Shown here: piece by piece, positions 24,354 through 34,800 of the stretch
Layout of the letters: the number at the start of each line of letters is the position of its first letter
Position numbering within the stretch: the first letter of the stretch is position 1
DNA from: Sphingomonas donggukensis
Lineage (GTDB): Bacteria; Pseudomonadota; Alphaproteobacteria; Sphingomonadales; Sphingomonadaceae
Direction: 5' to 3'
DNA length: 64,000 nt
Assembly (NCBI RefSeq): GCF_023674425.1
Contig: NZ_CP098401.1
Coordinates: 682,001-746,000, forward strand
Notes under the pieces: generated by a model
What the model was told of the DNA's origin: nothing
Databases searched by the model: none
The model's input: only the letters and a program-made list of their open reading frames with translations
Made by a program: the position numbers and the translations under genes

Positions 24354-26699
24354 GTGATTGCCGTGTCGGCGGTGACGCTTGCGCTGGCCGGTGCCGTGCT
24401 GGCGCTGATCGTCGGCGGGGCCGGCTGGGCGCTGTACGTCGGGCTGACGACGCGGGCGGCGGCTCGGGCGGCGGGCGAGGGGGCGGCGCGCGATGCGGCG
24501 GTGCTGGCGCAGGCCCCCGCGCAGGCGGCGATCGTGCGCGCGGACGGGCGCATCGACCTGCCGCGGCGCGTGATCGACTGGCTGGGACTGAGCGTCGAGC
24601 CGCGCTACCTGACCGACCTGACTCGCCATGACGAGGGGCTGGTGCCCGCCGATGCCGAGGCGCTGGCGCAGGATGTCGCGGCGGCGCAACGCGCCGGGCG
24701 CCCGTTCCAGATGGCGGTGCAGGCACGCGGATCGGCGCGCAAGCTGATGATCACCGGCGCGCGCGCGCCCGAGGCGGCGCTGGCGCCGGGCGGGGTCGTG
24801 CTGTGGTTCGCCGACGCGACCGAAAGCGAGGACGTGATCGCGCGACTGGCCGCCGACCGCGCCGAGGCGACCGCGGCGTTCGATGCGCTCTCGGGCCTGA
24901 TCGAGGCGGCGCCGATGCCGATGTGGTACCGCGACGACGACATGGCGCTGGCGATGGTCAATTCGGCCTATGTCGCGGCGGTCGAGGCGCGCGACGCCCG
25001 AGACGCGATCGACCGCGCGCTGGAGCTCGTCGAAGGATCGGGGATGGGCGGACCGCTCGCCAATGCCGCGATCGCGCGCGATACCGACCAGCCTCAGATG
25101 ATGGCGGTGCCGGCGACGATCGGCGGTGCGCGGCGGATGCTGCGCATCCACGACGTGCCGCTGCCCGGCGGCGGAGTTGCGGGCTATGCCGTCGATATCG
25201 AGGATCTGGAGCAGGCGCGCGGCGGCATCAAGCGGTTCGGCGAGGCACAGCGCGCGATGCTCGACCGCCTGTCCGCCGGGGTCGCGCAATTCTCCGCCGA
25301 CCGCAGCCTGACCTTTTGCAACCAGCCGTTCCGGCGCATCTTCGCGATGAAGGACGAATGGCTGCGCGACCGCCCCGAGTTCGACCGCGTGCTGGAGCGC
25401 ATGCGCGAGGCGGGGCGCGTGCCCGAAGTCCGCGACTTCCCGACGTGGAAGGCGGAGCGCCGCGAGTGGTTCGTCTCGACCGAGGGCGGCGAGGAGGAGC
25501 AGTGGCACCTGTCGGGCGGCGTCCACCTGCGCGTCGTCGCACAGCCGCTGCCCGACGGCGGCCTGCTGACCATCTTCGAGGACCGCACCGAGCAGGTCCA
25601 ACTGGCCAGCGCCCGCGACACGCTGCTGCGCGTGCGGACCGCGACGTTCGACAATCTGTACGAGGCGCTGGGCGTATTCGCGGCGGACGGGCGCCTGCAG
25701 ATATGGAACCAGAAATTCCGCCTGCTGTGGGGCTTCGACGAGGCGCTCCTCAATACCCACCCGCGCATCGATGCGCTGGCGAAGGCGGCGGCGGACCGGC
25801 TGGAGAACCCGCAGCGCGCAGGCGCGATGGGCGACCTGATCCGATCGGCGACGGTAGACCGGGTGCAGCGTGGCGGGCGCTTCGTGTTCGCCGATGGCCG
25901 GCACTTCGAATTCGCCGCGGTCCCGCTGCCCGACGGCAACGCGCTGTTCACGATGATCGACGTGACCGCCAGCCGCCGCGTCGAGCGCGCGCTGACAGAC
26001 CGTAACGAGGCGCTGGAGGCGGCGGACCAAGTGAAGACCGCGTTCGTCGCCACCATGAGCTACGAACTGCGCACCCCGCTGACGTCGATCAAGGGCTTCG
26101 CAGAGATGCTGCACGCCGGCTATGCGGGCGAATTGAGCGAAAGCGGCACCGCCTATGCCGAGGCGATCCTGGCTTCGGTCGAGCGATTGTCGGTGCTGGT
26201 CGACGACGTGCTCGACCTGACGCAGGACGATGCTGCGGGCCGGCGCGCGGCGGTCGACCTGGAGTTGCTGGCGGGTGCCGCGGTCGAGACGGTCGCGCAT
26301 GCCGCGCGGGCACGCGGGGTCGAACTGGCGGTCGATGTGCTGGGCAGCGCGGGATCGGTGGCGGGCGATCCCGAGCGGCTGCGTGAGGCGGTCGAGCATC
26401 TGCTGCGCCATGCGATCGACGGGACGCGAACGGGCGGGCGCGTTCTGCTGCACATCGACGGCACGGCGAAGGCGGCACGCATCGTGGTATCCGATGACGG
26501 CGAGGGCATGACCGCCGACGCGGCGGCGCGCGCGTTCGATCGATTCGCGCAGACCCGCATCGCGCGCGGCAGCGAGCGCGCGCTGGGGCTGGGCCTGCCG
26601 CTCGCAAAACGCTTCGTTGAGGCGCACGGCGGCACGATCGCGCTGGTCAGTGAGCCGGGGCATGGCACGCTGGTGACGATCGAATTGCCGCGGGGATGA
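24354..26699 (+). CDS. divL: DivL-type PAS-containing pseudo-histidine kinase (phospho-acceptor His replaced by Tyr)
   Basis: A 781-residue protein: one N-terminal membrane segment (residues 1-30), at least two PAS-like regions (about 290-410 and 420-550), a dimerisation helix and a C-terminal ATPase-like domain. The H-box reads MSYELRTPLTS, so the acceptor position is Tyr570. DivL of Caulobacter has the same substitution and acts as a non-canonical regulator of CckA in the CtrA cell-cycle pathway. The N-box is also degenerate: EHLLRHAIDG has His682 and His686 where the usual Asn residues stand. The G1 (DDGEGM) and G2 (GLGLPLAKRF) boxes are kept. tsaE, amgK, murU and addBA follow, as in other alphaproteobacteria. 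Start GTG 24354 has no clear ribosome site. Confidence 0.88.
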   Translation: MIAVSAVTLALAGAVLALIVGGAGWALYVGLTTRAAARAAGEGAARDAAVLAQAPAQAAIVRADGRIDLPRRVIDWLGLSVEPRYLTDLTRHDEGLVPADAEALAQDVAAAQRAGRPFQMAVQARGSARKLMITGARAPEAALAPGGVVLWFADATESEDVIARLAADRAEATAAFDALSGLIEAAPMPMWYRDDDMALAMVNSAYVAAVEARDARDAIDRALELVEGSGMGGPLANAAIARDTDQPQMMAVPATIGGARRMLRIHDVPLPGGGVAGYAVDIEDLEQARGGIKRFGEAQRAMLDRLSAGVAQFSADRSLTFCNQPFRRIFAMKDEWLRDRPEFDRVLERMREAGRVPEVRDFPTWKAERREWFVSTEGGEEEQWHLSGGVHLRVVAQPLPDGGLLTIFEDRTEQVQLASARDTLLRVRTATFDNLYEALGVFAADGRLQIWNQKFRLLWGFDEALLNTHPRIDALAKAAADRLENPQRAGAMGDLIRSATVDRVQRGGRFVFADGRHFEFAAVPLPDGNALFTMIDVTASRRVERALTDRNEALEAADQVKTAFVATMSYELRTPLTSIKGFAEMLHAGYAGELSESGTAYAEAILASVERLSVLVDDVLDLTQDDAAGRRAAVDLELLAGAAVETVAHAARARGVELAVDVLGSAGSVAGDPERLREAVEHLLRHAIDGTRTGGRVLLHIDGTAKAARIVVSDDGEGMTADAAARAFDRFAQTRIARGSERALGLGLPLAKRFVEAHGGTIALVSEPGHGTLVTIELPRG

Positions 26700-27178
26700 C
26701 GGGACACGCCGCGACGGACGGGCCGGAGCGCCCTTTACGCCTGCATGGTCCCGAGGCGTCCGAGGCTCTGGGCGCGGCATTGGCACGGGTCGCGCGGGTC
26801 GGCGACGTCATCGCGCTGTCGGGGCCGCTGGGGGCGGGCAAGACCAGCATCGCGCGCGGCCTTCTGGCTGCGCTCGGCCTCGCCGGAGAGGCGCCGAGCC
26901 CGAGCTTCGCGATCGTCCAGCCTTACGCCCCGCCCGAAACGGAGCTGCCCGTGCTGCACGTCGATCTCTACCGCATCGACGATGTGGCAGAGGTCGATGA
27001 GCTGGGGCTGGACGACGCGCGCGACGACAGCGTGCTGATCGTCGAATGGCCCGAGCGGCTTGGCGCGGAATATTGGCGGGACGCCTTGTGGCTGACGCTG
27101 GCCGTCGCCGATGACGGCGCGCGCGCCTTGACAGCGCAGGTGCCCGCGGCATGGGAGGACCGATGGCCCCCGACATGA
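26696..27178 (+). CDS. tsaE: tRNA t6A37 modification ATPase TsaE
   Basis: A 160-residue P-loop protein needed with TsaB and TsaD to make N6-threonylcarbamoyladenosine at position 37 of ANN-decoding tRNAs. The Walker A motif GPLGAGKTS is at residues 43-51; the conserved PSPSFAIVQPY and HVDLYRIDD segments and the terminal VEWPERLG are typical. It overlaps the divL stop (ATGA), and its own end is overlapped by amgK, so it belongs to the same transcription unit. Confidence 0.93.
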   Translation: MTGHAATDGPERPLRLHGPEASEALGAALARVARVGDVIALSGPLGAGKTSIARGLLAALGLAGEAPSPSFAIVQPYAPPETELPVLHVDLYRIDDVAEVDELGLDDARDDSVLIVEWPERLGAEYWRDALWLTLAVADDGARALTAQVPAAWEDRWPPT

Positions 27179-28140
27179 ATCCGCCCGCCGCGGCGCCCGA
27201 ATTTCTCGCCCGCCTCGGCTGGGACGATGCCGAAATCCTGCCGCTGGCCGGGGATGCGTCGTTCCGGCGATATTTCCGCGCGGTCGGACATGAGCGCACC
27301 GCGATCCTGATGGACGCGCCGCCCCCGCACGAAGATCCGCGCCCCTTCATCGCGGTCGCGGAATGGCTGGGCGAGCGCGGCTTCGGTGCGCCGGCGATCC
27401 TGGGCAGCGACCTTCAGCACGGCCTCGTCCTGCTCGAAGATTTCGGCGATGCGCGCATGCGTGAGACTGCCGATGCCGCGCCCGAGAGCGAGCTGCGCCT
27501 GTACGAGCAGGCGGTCGATGTACTGATCCAGCTGTGCGACCACCCCGCTGCCGACGTGCCCGCCTATGACGCCGAGCACCTGCACCGCGAGGCCGCGTTG
27601 CTGACCGAATGGTATTGCCCGGCGATCGGTGTGGAGGCGGATGTCGCCGGCTATGTCGCGGCTTGGGACCAGGTTCTGCCGCTTGCCATCGCGGAGGCGC
27701 CGGTGACGGTGCTGCGTGATTATCATGCCGAAAACCTCATGCTGATCGATCGCGGCATGGGCCTGCTCGATTTCCAGGACGCGCTGGCCGGGCATCCCGC
27801 CTACGACCTAGTGTCGCTGTTGCAGGATGCGCGGCGCGACGTGCATCCCGATCTGGAGGCGGCGCTGCTCGATCGATACCTGCGCATCACCGGCGCGGGC
27901 GAGGATTTCGTGACGGCCTATCATGTCCTCGGCGCGCAGCGGAATGCGAAGATCGTCGGCATCTTCACCCGCCTGTGGCAACGCGACGGCAAGCCGCGCT
28001 ATCCGGGGCTGTGCCCGCGCGTCTGGGGCTATCTGAACCGCGACCTCGCGCATCCGGCGTTGGCGCCGGTGAAGGCGTGGTTCGACGCCCACCTGCCGAT
28101 GGATCTGCGCGGCGACCCTATGGTGATCGCCGGCGCATGA
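27163..28140 (+). CDS. amgK: Anomeric MurNAc/GlcNAc kinase AmgK
   Basis: A 325-residue aminoglycoside-phosphotransferase-fold kinase. The catalytic loop is RDYHAENLM and the metal-binding motif is DFQDALAGHP; the N-terminal ASFRRYFR segment is typical of the family. AmgK phosphorylates N-acetylmuramate at C1, the first step of the cell-wall recycling route that avoids fosfomycin-sensitive MurA. The next gene, murU, performs the following step, which supports the assignment. ATG 27163 has GGGAGG six bases upstream; ATG 27175, overlapping the tsaE stop, is the alternative. Confidence 0.9.
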   Translation: MAPDMNPPAAAPEFLARLGWDDAEILPLAGDASFRRYFRAVGHERTAILMDAPPPHEDPRPFIAVAEWLGERGFGAPAILGSDLQHGLVLLEDFGDARMRETADAAPESELRLYEQAVDVLIQLCDHPAADVPAYDAEHLHREAALLTEWYCPAIGVEADVAGYVAAWDQVLPLAIAEAPVTVLRDYHAENLMLIDRGMGLLDFQDALAGHPAYDLVSLLQDARRDVHPDLEAALLDRYLRITGAGEDFVTAYHVLGAQRNAKIVGIFTRLWQRDGKPRYPGLCPRVWGYLNRDLAHPALAPVKAWFDAHLPMDLRGDPMVIAGA

Positions 28141-28895
28141 CCGCGCGCACGCTCGCGATCCGGCCCGATCCCGGCGGGCGCGTGCCGGAGACGGCGATGG
28201 TGATGGCCGCGGGGCTGGGCAAGCGGATGCGCCCGCTGACCGCGACCCGTCCCAAGCCGCTGGTCGAGGTCGCGGGCAAGCCGCTGATCGACCATGTGTT
28301 CGACCGGCTTCGCTCGGCGGGGGTCAAGCGGGCGGTGGTCAACGTCCATTACATGGCCGACGCTCTTGAAGCGCATTTGCGGGCGCGGGCCGCGGGCATC
28401 GAGATCGTCGTTTCGGACGAGCGCGCGCAACTGCTCGAAACCGGGGGCGGTCTGGTGAAGGCGCTGCCGGAGCTCGGCGACCAGCCCATCCTGTGCGCGA
28501 ACTCCGACAATCTCTGGGTCGACGGCCCGACCGATGCGATCCGCGCGCTGGCGGCGGCGTGGGACGACGGCGCGATGGATGTGCTGCTGCTGCTCGTACC
28601 GCTGGCGCGCGCGCACAGCCACGGCGGCAAGGGCGATTTCCACCTCGACGCTCACGGACGCATCACCGCGCGGCGGCGGGCGGGGCGGCTGGCGCCGTTC
28701 GTCTATACCGGCGTGCAGATGATCCACCCGCGCGTGATCGTCGATGCGCCCGATGGGCCGTTCTCCACCAACCTGTTCTGGAACCGCGCGATAGAGGCGG
28801 GGCGGGCCTATGGCCTTGTCCACCAGGGGCTGTGGTTCGACGTCGGCACGCCCGCGGCGATTGGCGCGACTGAGGCGATGCTGGCCGATGGCTGA
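28137..28895 (+). CDS. murU: MurNAc-1-phosphate uridylyltransferase MurU
   Basis: A 252-residue nucleotidyltransferase. The nucleotide-binding signature MVMAAGLGKRMRPLTATRPKPLVEV is near residues 21-45; the metal-binding aspartate lies in ILCANSDNLW. It makes UDP-MurNAc from MurNAc-1-P and UTP, completing the recycling shortcut begun by AmgK. The ATG overlaps the amgK stop by four bases; addB in turn starts eight bases before the murU stop. This enzyme pair is linked to intrinsic fosfomycin resistance in Pseudomonas, so the same may hold here. Confidence 0.92.
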   Translation: MTARTLAIRPDPGGRVPETAMVMAAGLGKRMRPLTATRPKPLVEVAGKPLIDHVFDRLRSAGVKRAVVNVHYMADALEAHLRARAAGIEIVVSDERAQLLETGGGLVKALPELGDQPILCANSDNLWVDGPTDAIRALAAAWDDGAMDVLLLLVPLARAHSHGGKGDFHLDAHGRITARRRAGRLAPFVYTGVQMIHPRVIVDAPDGPFSTNLFWNRAIEAGRAYGLVHQGLWFDVGTPAAIGATEAMLADG

Positions 28896-31818
28896 GGCCC
28901 GGCGGCTTCGGCTCTATTCGATTCCGCCGCACCGGGCGTTCGCCGATGCATTGGTCGCGGGATTGCTGCGCCGGTTCGGGGGCGACGCGACCGATCTGGC
29001 GCGCGGCATCGTCATCGTGCCGACCAACCGCGCGCGCCGCGCCATCGTCGACGCCTTCGTGCGCGCAAGCGGCGGCGCGCTGCTGCTGCCGCGGATCGTC
29101 GCGGTCGGCGATGCCGAACTGGACGAAAGCGTCGGCGCGCTGTTCGATTCCGCCGACGATACCGCACCGATCCCCCCCGCGATCGAACCGATGGAACGCC
29201 GCATGCTGCTCGCGCGGCTGGTGCAGGAGGCCGATCCGGCGCTCGACGCAGCCGAGGCGGTGCGGCTGGCCGGCGACCTCGCGCGCACGCTCGACCAATT
29301 GCTGGTCGAGGAAATCGCGCCCGAGCGGCTCCGCGACGTAACGCTGGCGGAGGGGCTGTCGGCGCATTGGGAGCGCGCGCTGTCGAGTTTCGCGCTGGTG
29401 CTCGATCGCTGGCCGCAGGTACTCGGCGAACGCGGGCGGATCGCGCTGGCCGAGCGGCGGTCGCGGCTGCTCGATCGCGTCGGCGCGGCGTGGCGGGATG
29501 TGCCGCCCGCCGGGTTCGTCTGCACCGCCGGCGTCACCTCCGCCGCGCCCGCGGTGGCGCGGCTGCTGCGCGTCGTCGCCGGGCTGGACAAGGGCATGGT
29601 CGTGCTGCCCGGCCTCGGCCTGGCGATGGGCGATGCCGAGTGGGAAGCGCTGGGGCCGCATGCGCCCGACCCCGTCACCGGGCGACGGGCGCGGGCCGAG
29701 ACCACGCACCCGCAGTTTCACCTGAAGCTGCTGCTCGACCGGATGCAGGTCGCGCGCGGGGAATTCCGCACGTGGCGCGCGGCGTCGGAAGTCGATGCGC
29801 CGCCGGCGCGCAGCCGCGCCATTGCAACCGCACTTGCGCCCGCGGATTTCACCCACGGCTGGTCGGCGCTGGCGCGGGGGGACCGCAACCTGGGTGGGGT
29901 CGCCGCGATCGAGGTGGCGACACCGGCGGAGGAAGCGCAGGCGATCGCGCTCGCACTGCGCGAGGTGCTGGAGACGCCGGGGCGGACGGGCGCGCTCATC
30001 ACCCCCGATCGTGCGCTGGCGCGGCGGGTAGGTGCGCTGTGCGCGCGCTGGGGGATCGCGATCGACGATTCGGCAGGCCAGCCGCTGTCACAGATGCCGC
30101 CCGGCACGCTGCTGCTGGCGCTGGCGGAGGCGGCGACCGGGGATTTCGCACCGTTGCCGCTGCTGGCATTGCTGAAACACCCGCTGGTCGCGGCTGGCGC
30201 CGATCGCGGCGCATGGCTGGCCGGGGTTCGTGCCCTAGACCTTGCGCTCCGTGGGCCGCGACCGCCGATCGGCTTGGCCGGCCTTGCCGAGCATTTCGCC
30301 GCACATGGCGGCGCGGCGGCGGAGGCTTGGCCGGGGGTGCAGGCGCTGCTGGAGCCGCTCGCCGCGGGCTTCACGGACGGCAAGGGCTCGCTCGCTGCAA
30401 TGCTCGCCTGCCTGCGCGACGCCGCGGGGACGCTATGCGGCGACGGCGTGTGGGCGCGCGCGGAGGGGCGTGCCGCCGCGGAACTGATCGCCGATCTGGA
30501 GCACCGCGCCGAACTCGGTCCGCCGGTCGTGGCGAGCGCGTCGCTGCCCGCGCTGTTGCGCACGTTGATGGACGAGACTGCGGTGCGCCCGCAGCAGGGG
30601 GGGCACCCCCGCCTCGCCATCTACGGCCTGCTCGAAGCGCGGCTGCAGACCGCCGACCTGATGGTCCTCGGAGGGCTGAACGAGGGCGTGTGGCCGGGCA
30701 TTCCGTCGCCCGACCCGTGGCTCGCCCCGCGCATCCGCGCCGAGCTGGGCCTGCCCGGGCTGGAGTTCCGCATCGGGCTCGCCGCGCACGACTTGGCGAG
30801 CGGGCTAGGCGCGCCGCAGGTGTTGCTGACCCGTGCGCGCCGCGATGCGCGGTCGCCCACGATTGCGTCGAGGTTCTGGCTGCGGTTGCAGGCGCTCGCC
30901 GGGGAGGCTTGGGCGCGCGACGATCGGCTGGCGGCATGGGCGCGTGCGATCGATCATGGCGGCGTGCCGACCCCGGTCGATCGGCCTGAGCCGGTCCCCG
31001 CCGCTGCACTGCGCCCGCGCACGATCGCGGTGACCGATGTCGACCGGCTGAAGGCCGACCCCTACGCCTTCTACGCCCAGAAGATGCTGCGCCTGCGCGC
31101 GCTCGACGCCGTCGACGCCGATCCGACCGCGGCGTGGCGCGGGACGGCGGTGCACGCGATCCTGAAGGCGGCGTGGGAGGCGGACGGCCTTGCCCCCGAC
31201 ACGCTGCGTCGGCGCACGATCGCGTGGCTGGCGGACGCGCATCCGATGATGCGCGCGTTGTGGCAACCGCGGTTGCTGGAGGCTATCGACTGGATCGCCA
31301 GCGAGATCACGGCGATACGCGCCGAGGGCCGCGAGGTCGAAGCGGTCGAGCGGCGGGGCGAGATCGCGATCGCCGGCGTGACACTCAACGGCACCTTCGA
31401 CCGTCTCGATCGCCTTGCCGACGGCAGCATCGCCATCGTCGATTACAAGACGGGCAAGCCGCCCACCGCCGCTGCGGTGCGCGCAGGGTTCAGCCTGCAA
31501 CTCGGACTGCTTGGGTTGATCGCCGAGCGTGGCGGGTTCGACGGCGTACGCGGCACCGCGGGCGCGTTCGAATATTGGTCGCTGGGCAAGGGCCGCGACG
31601 GCTTCGGCTATGTCGCGACCCCGGTCGATCCCGCGGGCAAGCGCGACCGCATCGTCACTGCAGACTTCACCGGCATCGCCGCCGCCGCTTTCGGCGAGGC
31701 CGCGGCGCATTGGCTGACGGGCAACGCGCCGTTCACCGCCAAGCTGGTGCCCGAATATGCGCCCTATTCGGAGTACGACCAGCTGATGCGCCGCGACGAA
31801 TGGTATGGCCGTGAGTAG
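28888..31818 (+). CDS. addB: AddB, subunit of double-strand-break repair helicase-nuclease AddAB
   Basis: A 976-residue protein. The N-terminal half resembles an inactivated helicase (GIVIVPTNRARRAIVDAF). The C-terminal third is a RecB-type nuclease domain: WRGTAVHAILKAAW, then the active-site strand GTFDRLDRL and IVDYKTGKP (Asp and Lys). With AddA it resects DNA ends and loads RecA. I see no four-cysteine iron-sulphur arrangement around the nuclease domain, unlike the Bacillus subunit. It starts at ATG 28888 inside murU; the frame from 28810 is only a shadow. addA begins 14 bases before its stop. Confidence 0.92.
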   Translation: MAEARRLRLYSIPPHRAFADALVAGLLRRFGGDATDLARGIVIVPTNRARRAIVDAFVRASGGALLLPRIVAVGDAELDESVGALFDSADDTAPIPPAIEPMERRMLLARLVQEADPALDAAEAVRLAGDLARTLDQLLVEEIAPERLRDVTLAEGLSAHWERALSSFALVLDRWPQVLGERGRIALAERRSRLLDRVGAAWRDVPPAGFVCTAGVTSAAPAVARLLRVVAGLDKGMVVLPGLGLAMGDAEWEALGPHAPDPVTGRRARAETTHPQFHLKLLLDRMQVARGEFRTWRAASEVDAPPARSRAIATALAPADFTHGWSALARGDRNLGGVAAIEVATPAEEAQAIALALREVLETPGRTGALITPDRALARRVGALCARWGIAIDDSAGQPLSQMPPGTLLLALAEAATGDFAPLPLLALLKHPLVAAGADRGAWLAGVRALDLALRGPRPPIGLAGLAEHFAAHGGAAAEAWPGVQALLEPLAAGFTDGKGSLAAMLACLRDAAGTLCGDGVWARAEGRAAAELIADLEHRAELGPPVVASASLPALLRTLMDETAVRPQQGGHPRLAIYGLLEARLQTADLMVLGGLNEGVWPGIPSPDPWLAPRIRAELGLPGLEFRIGLAAHDLASGLGAPQVLLTRARRDARSPTIASRFWLRLQALAGEAWARDDRLAAWARAIDHGGVPTPVDRPEPVPAAALRPRTIAVTDVDRLKADPYAFYAQKMLRLRALDAVDADPTAAWRGTAVHAILKAAWEADGLAPDTLRRRTIAWLADAHPMMRALWQPRLLEAIDWIASEITAIRAEGREVEAVERRGEIAIAGVTLNGTFDRLDRLADGSIAIVDYKTGKPPTAAAVRAGFSLQLGLLGLIAERGGFDGVRGTAGAFEYWSLGKGRDGFGYVATPVDPAGKRDRIVTADFTGIAAAAFGEAAAHWLTGNAPFTAKLVPEYAPYSEYDQLMRRDEWYGRE

Positions 31819-34800
31819 CGTCGTCCACCCCTTACGCGGTAACCAGGGCGCGGCGAGCGACCCGACGCGCCACGTCTGGCTGTCGGCGTCGGCGGGCACC
31901 GGCAAGACGCAGGTGCTGGCGGCGCGCGTCTATCGCCTGCTGCTGCGCGGGGTCGATCCATCCGCGATCCTGTGCCTGACCTTTACGAAGGCGGGTGCCG
32001 CGGAAATGGCGAGCCGGATCAGCGGGACGCTGGCGCGGTGGGTGCGCGCGGACAGCGCCGCGCTGTTCCACGACCTCGAGGCGCTGGGCGAGGCGTCGGG
32101 CCCCGACGAACAGCGGCGCGCGCGGACCTTGTTTGCGAAAGTCCTCGACGCGCCGGGCGGTGGCCTGCGCATCCAGACCATCCATGGGTTCTGCCAGAGC
32201 CTGCTCGCCGGCTTCCCGGTCGAGGCGGGGCTGGTCCCCGGCTTCCGACCGCTCGACGCGCGCGAGGAAGTCGTGCTGGCGCGCGAGGCGCTGGCGGCGA
32301 TGCTGGTCGATGAGGAAGCGGTCGGGCGCACGCGGCTGGTCGACGCGGTCGGCGCGCTGAGCCTGCGGCTGGGCGAGGGCGGGGCGGAGGCGTTCCTGCT
32401 CGCGTGCGCTCGTGCACCGGATGCGATGGTGGCGTTGCCGAGCGGCGTGCAGCCGTGGCTGCGCCGCGCGCTCGACCTGCCGACCGGTGACATATCGGAG
32501 GAAATCGCGGCGGGCTGTAGCGACGATGCGTTCGACGTCGAATCGCTGCGCCAGGTCGCCGACGCCAACCACGCCTGGGGTACCGCCACCGGCGCCGGCC
32601 ATGCCGCGACGGTCGAACGCTGGCTCGCCGCCGCACCCGCCGAGCGCGCCGCGACGCTGCCCGATCTCGCCAGCGTGTTCCGCACCGGCAAGGGCGAACC
32701 GCGCAAGGCATCGGCCAAGCTGCTGGCGATCAACGTCGATTATGCGGACATGGCGCTCGACCTGGGGGACCGCTGCGCCGAGCTGGTCGCACTGGCCGAC
32801 CGCGCCGCTTATGCCGATCTGCTCGCCGGCGCGCTGGATGCGGGCCGCGCCTATGCCGATGCCTACCGCGCGGCAAAGCGGCGGTTGGGCGGCGTCGATT
32901 TCGACGACCTGATCCGCGCGACCGTCGCGCTGCTCGACCAGCCCGGCATGGGCGACTGGATCCGCTTCAAGCTCGACCAGGCGACCGATCATCTTTTGAT
33001 CGACGAGGCGCAGGACACCAACCCTGCCCAGTGGCGCATCGTCCGCGCGCTGGCCGACGAATTCTTCGCAGGCGAAGGCGCACGTGGCGAGGTGGGCCGC
33101 ACGCTGTTCACGGTCGGCGACTACAAGCAGGCGATTTTCGGGTTTCAGGGCACCAGCCCGATCTATTTCGCCGCCGCCCATCAGCATTTCGAACGCGCCA
33201 GCATCGCCGCCGACGAGGATGGGCGCGAGGAGCCGCGGCTGACCCCGCTGTCGCTGACCAGCAGCTTTCGATCGACCCGCCCGGTGCTCGAGTTCGTCGA
33301 CGCCGCGATCGACGCGCTGCCCGAACCGGGGCTGGGCGTCGATGAGCGCGAACCGCACGCCAGCGAGATCGAGGGGCCGGGTAGCGTCGCGCTATGGACC
33401 CCGACCGTCGCCGGTGGCGACGACGATGCGGAGGAAGGCTGGGTCGACGACGCGACGCTCGTCCACGCCCGCCGGATCGCCAGCGCGGTGAAGGGCTGGA
33501 TCGGCACGCTGCCGCTCGACAGCAAGGGGCGGATGCTGGCACCCGAGGATGTGATGATCCTGGTCAAGCGCCGCGGCGACCTGGCCGCGCTGATCGTCGC
33601 GCGATTGTATGCCGAGGGGGTGCCGGTCGCCGGGGTCGATCGCCTGCGGCTGAATGCGCCGCTGGCGGTGCAGGATCTGCTGGCGGCGATGCGCTTCGTG
33701 TTGCAGCCCGATGACGACCTCAGCCTCGCCAGCCTGCTGGTGTCGCCGCTGATCGGGTGGACCCAGGACGAGCTGATGCACGCCGCGATGCGTGAGCGCG
33801 GCGGCCTGTGGCGGCACCTGCGCAAGACGCAGGACGAGGCGCGGCTGCAACCGCTGACCGACATGCTCGGGCGGGCCGATTTCACCACACCCTACCGGTT
33901 TCTGGAGGATCTGCTGTCGGGGCCGCTCGACGGGCGACGCAAGCTGCTCGCGCGGCTGGGCGAGGAGGCGCGCGATCCGATCGAGGAACTGCTCGGCGCG
34001 GCGCTGACGTTCGAGGGCAATGCGACGCCGTCGCTGCAACGCTTCCTCGACTGGTTCGACCGCGGCGATGTGGAGATCGTGCGCGATCCGTCGGCGCCGC
34101 TCGATGCGGTGCGGGTCATGACCGCGCATGGGGCGAAGGGGTTGCAGGCGCCGCTGGTGATCCTGGCCGACGCCACCGCCGATCCGGCCAACGTCCGCCG
34201 CGATATATTGAAGTGGGATGTGGAGGGCGTAGCGCTGCCGGTGTTCCGCCCGCGCGGGGCTGAGCGGGTGGGCTCGCCGCTCGACGCCGTGGTCGCGGAG
34301 GCGGAGCGGCGCGAATTGGAGGAGCATTGGCGGCTGTTCTACGTCGCGGCGACGCGCGCGGAGGAGCGGCTGGTGGTGACCGGCGCGCTTTCGCCGCGGA
34401 TGGCGGGCGAAGCGCCGGCGGCGAGCTGGTACGCGGCGGCGACGCGGGCGTTCGACGCGCTCGGCGTTGCCGGGGATGGAGAACGGGAGTTCGTTGGTTC
34501 GGCGCCCGCCTTGCCGGTCAAGGCCCGCGCCCCACGCGCGGTGGCCGATGCCGCCGTGCCGCTGCCCGACTGGGCCCGCGCGCCGGCGCCGCAGGAAGCG
34601 CGCCCGCCGCGTCCTCTCGCGCCCTCGGCGATCGGCGACGATGCCGTGGCCGATCCCCCACCGACCCCCGCGATGCGCGCCGCCGCCGAGCGCGGGCGTT
34701 TGATCCATGCGCTTTTCGAGCGGCTGCCCGCGGTCGCGCCCGACCGGCGGCGGGCGGCGGCGCTGCGTTGGCTCGAACATTCGGGCGCGGTGGCGGATGC

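Noticed and set aside
24153..26786. Minus-strand frame of 877 codons opposite divL
   Set aside because: It crosses the ahcY terminator and shows no motif. The plus-strand kinase-like protein accounts for the sequence.
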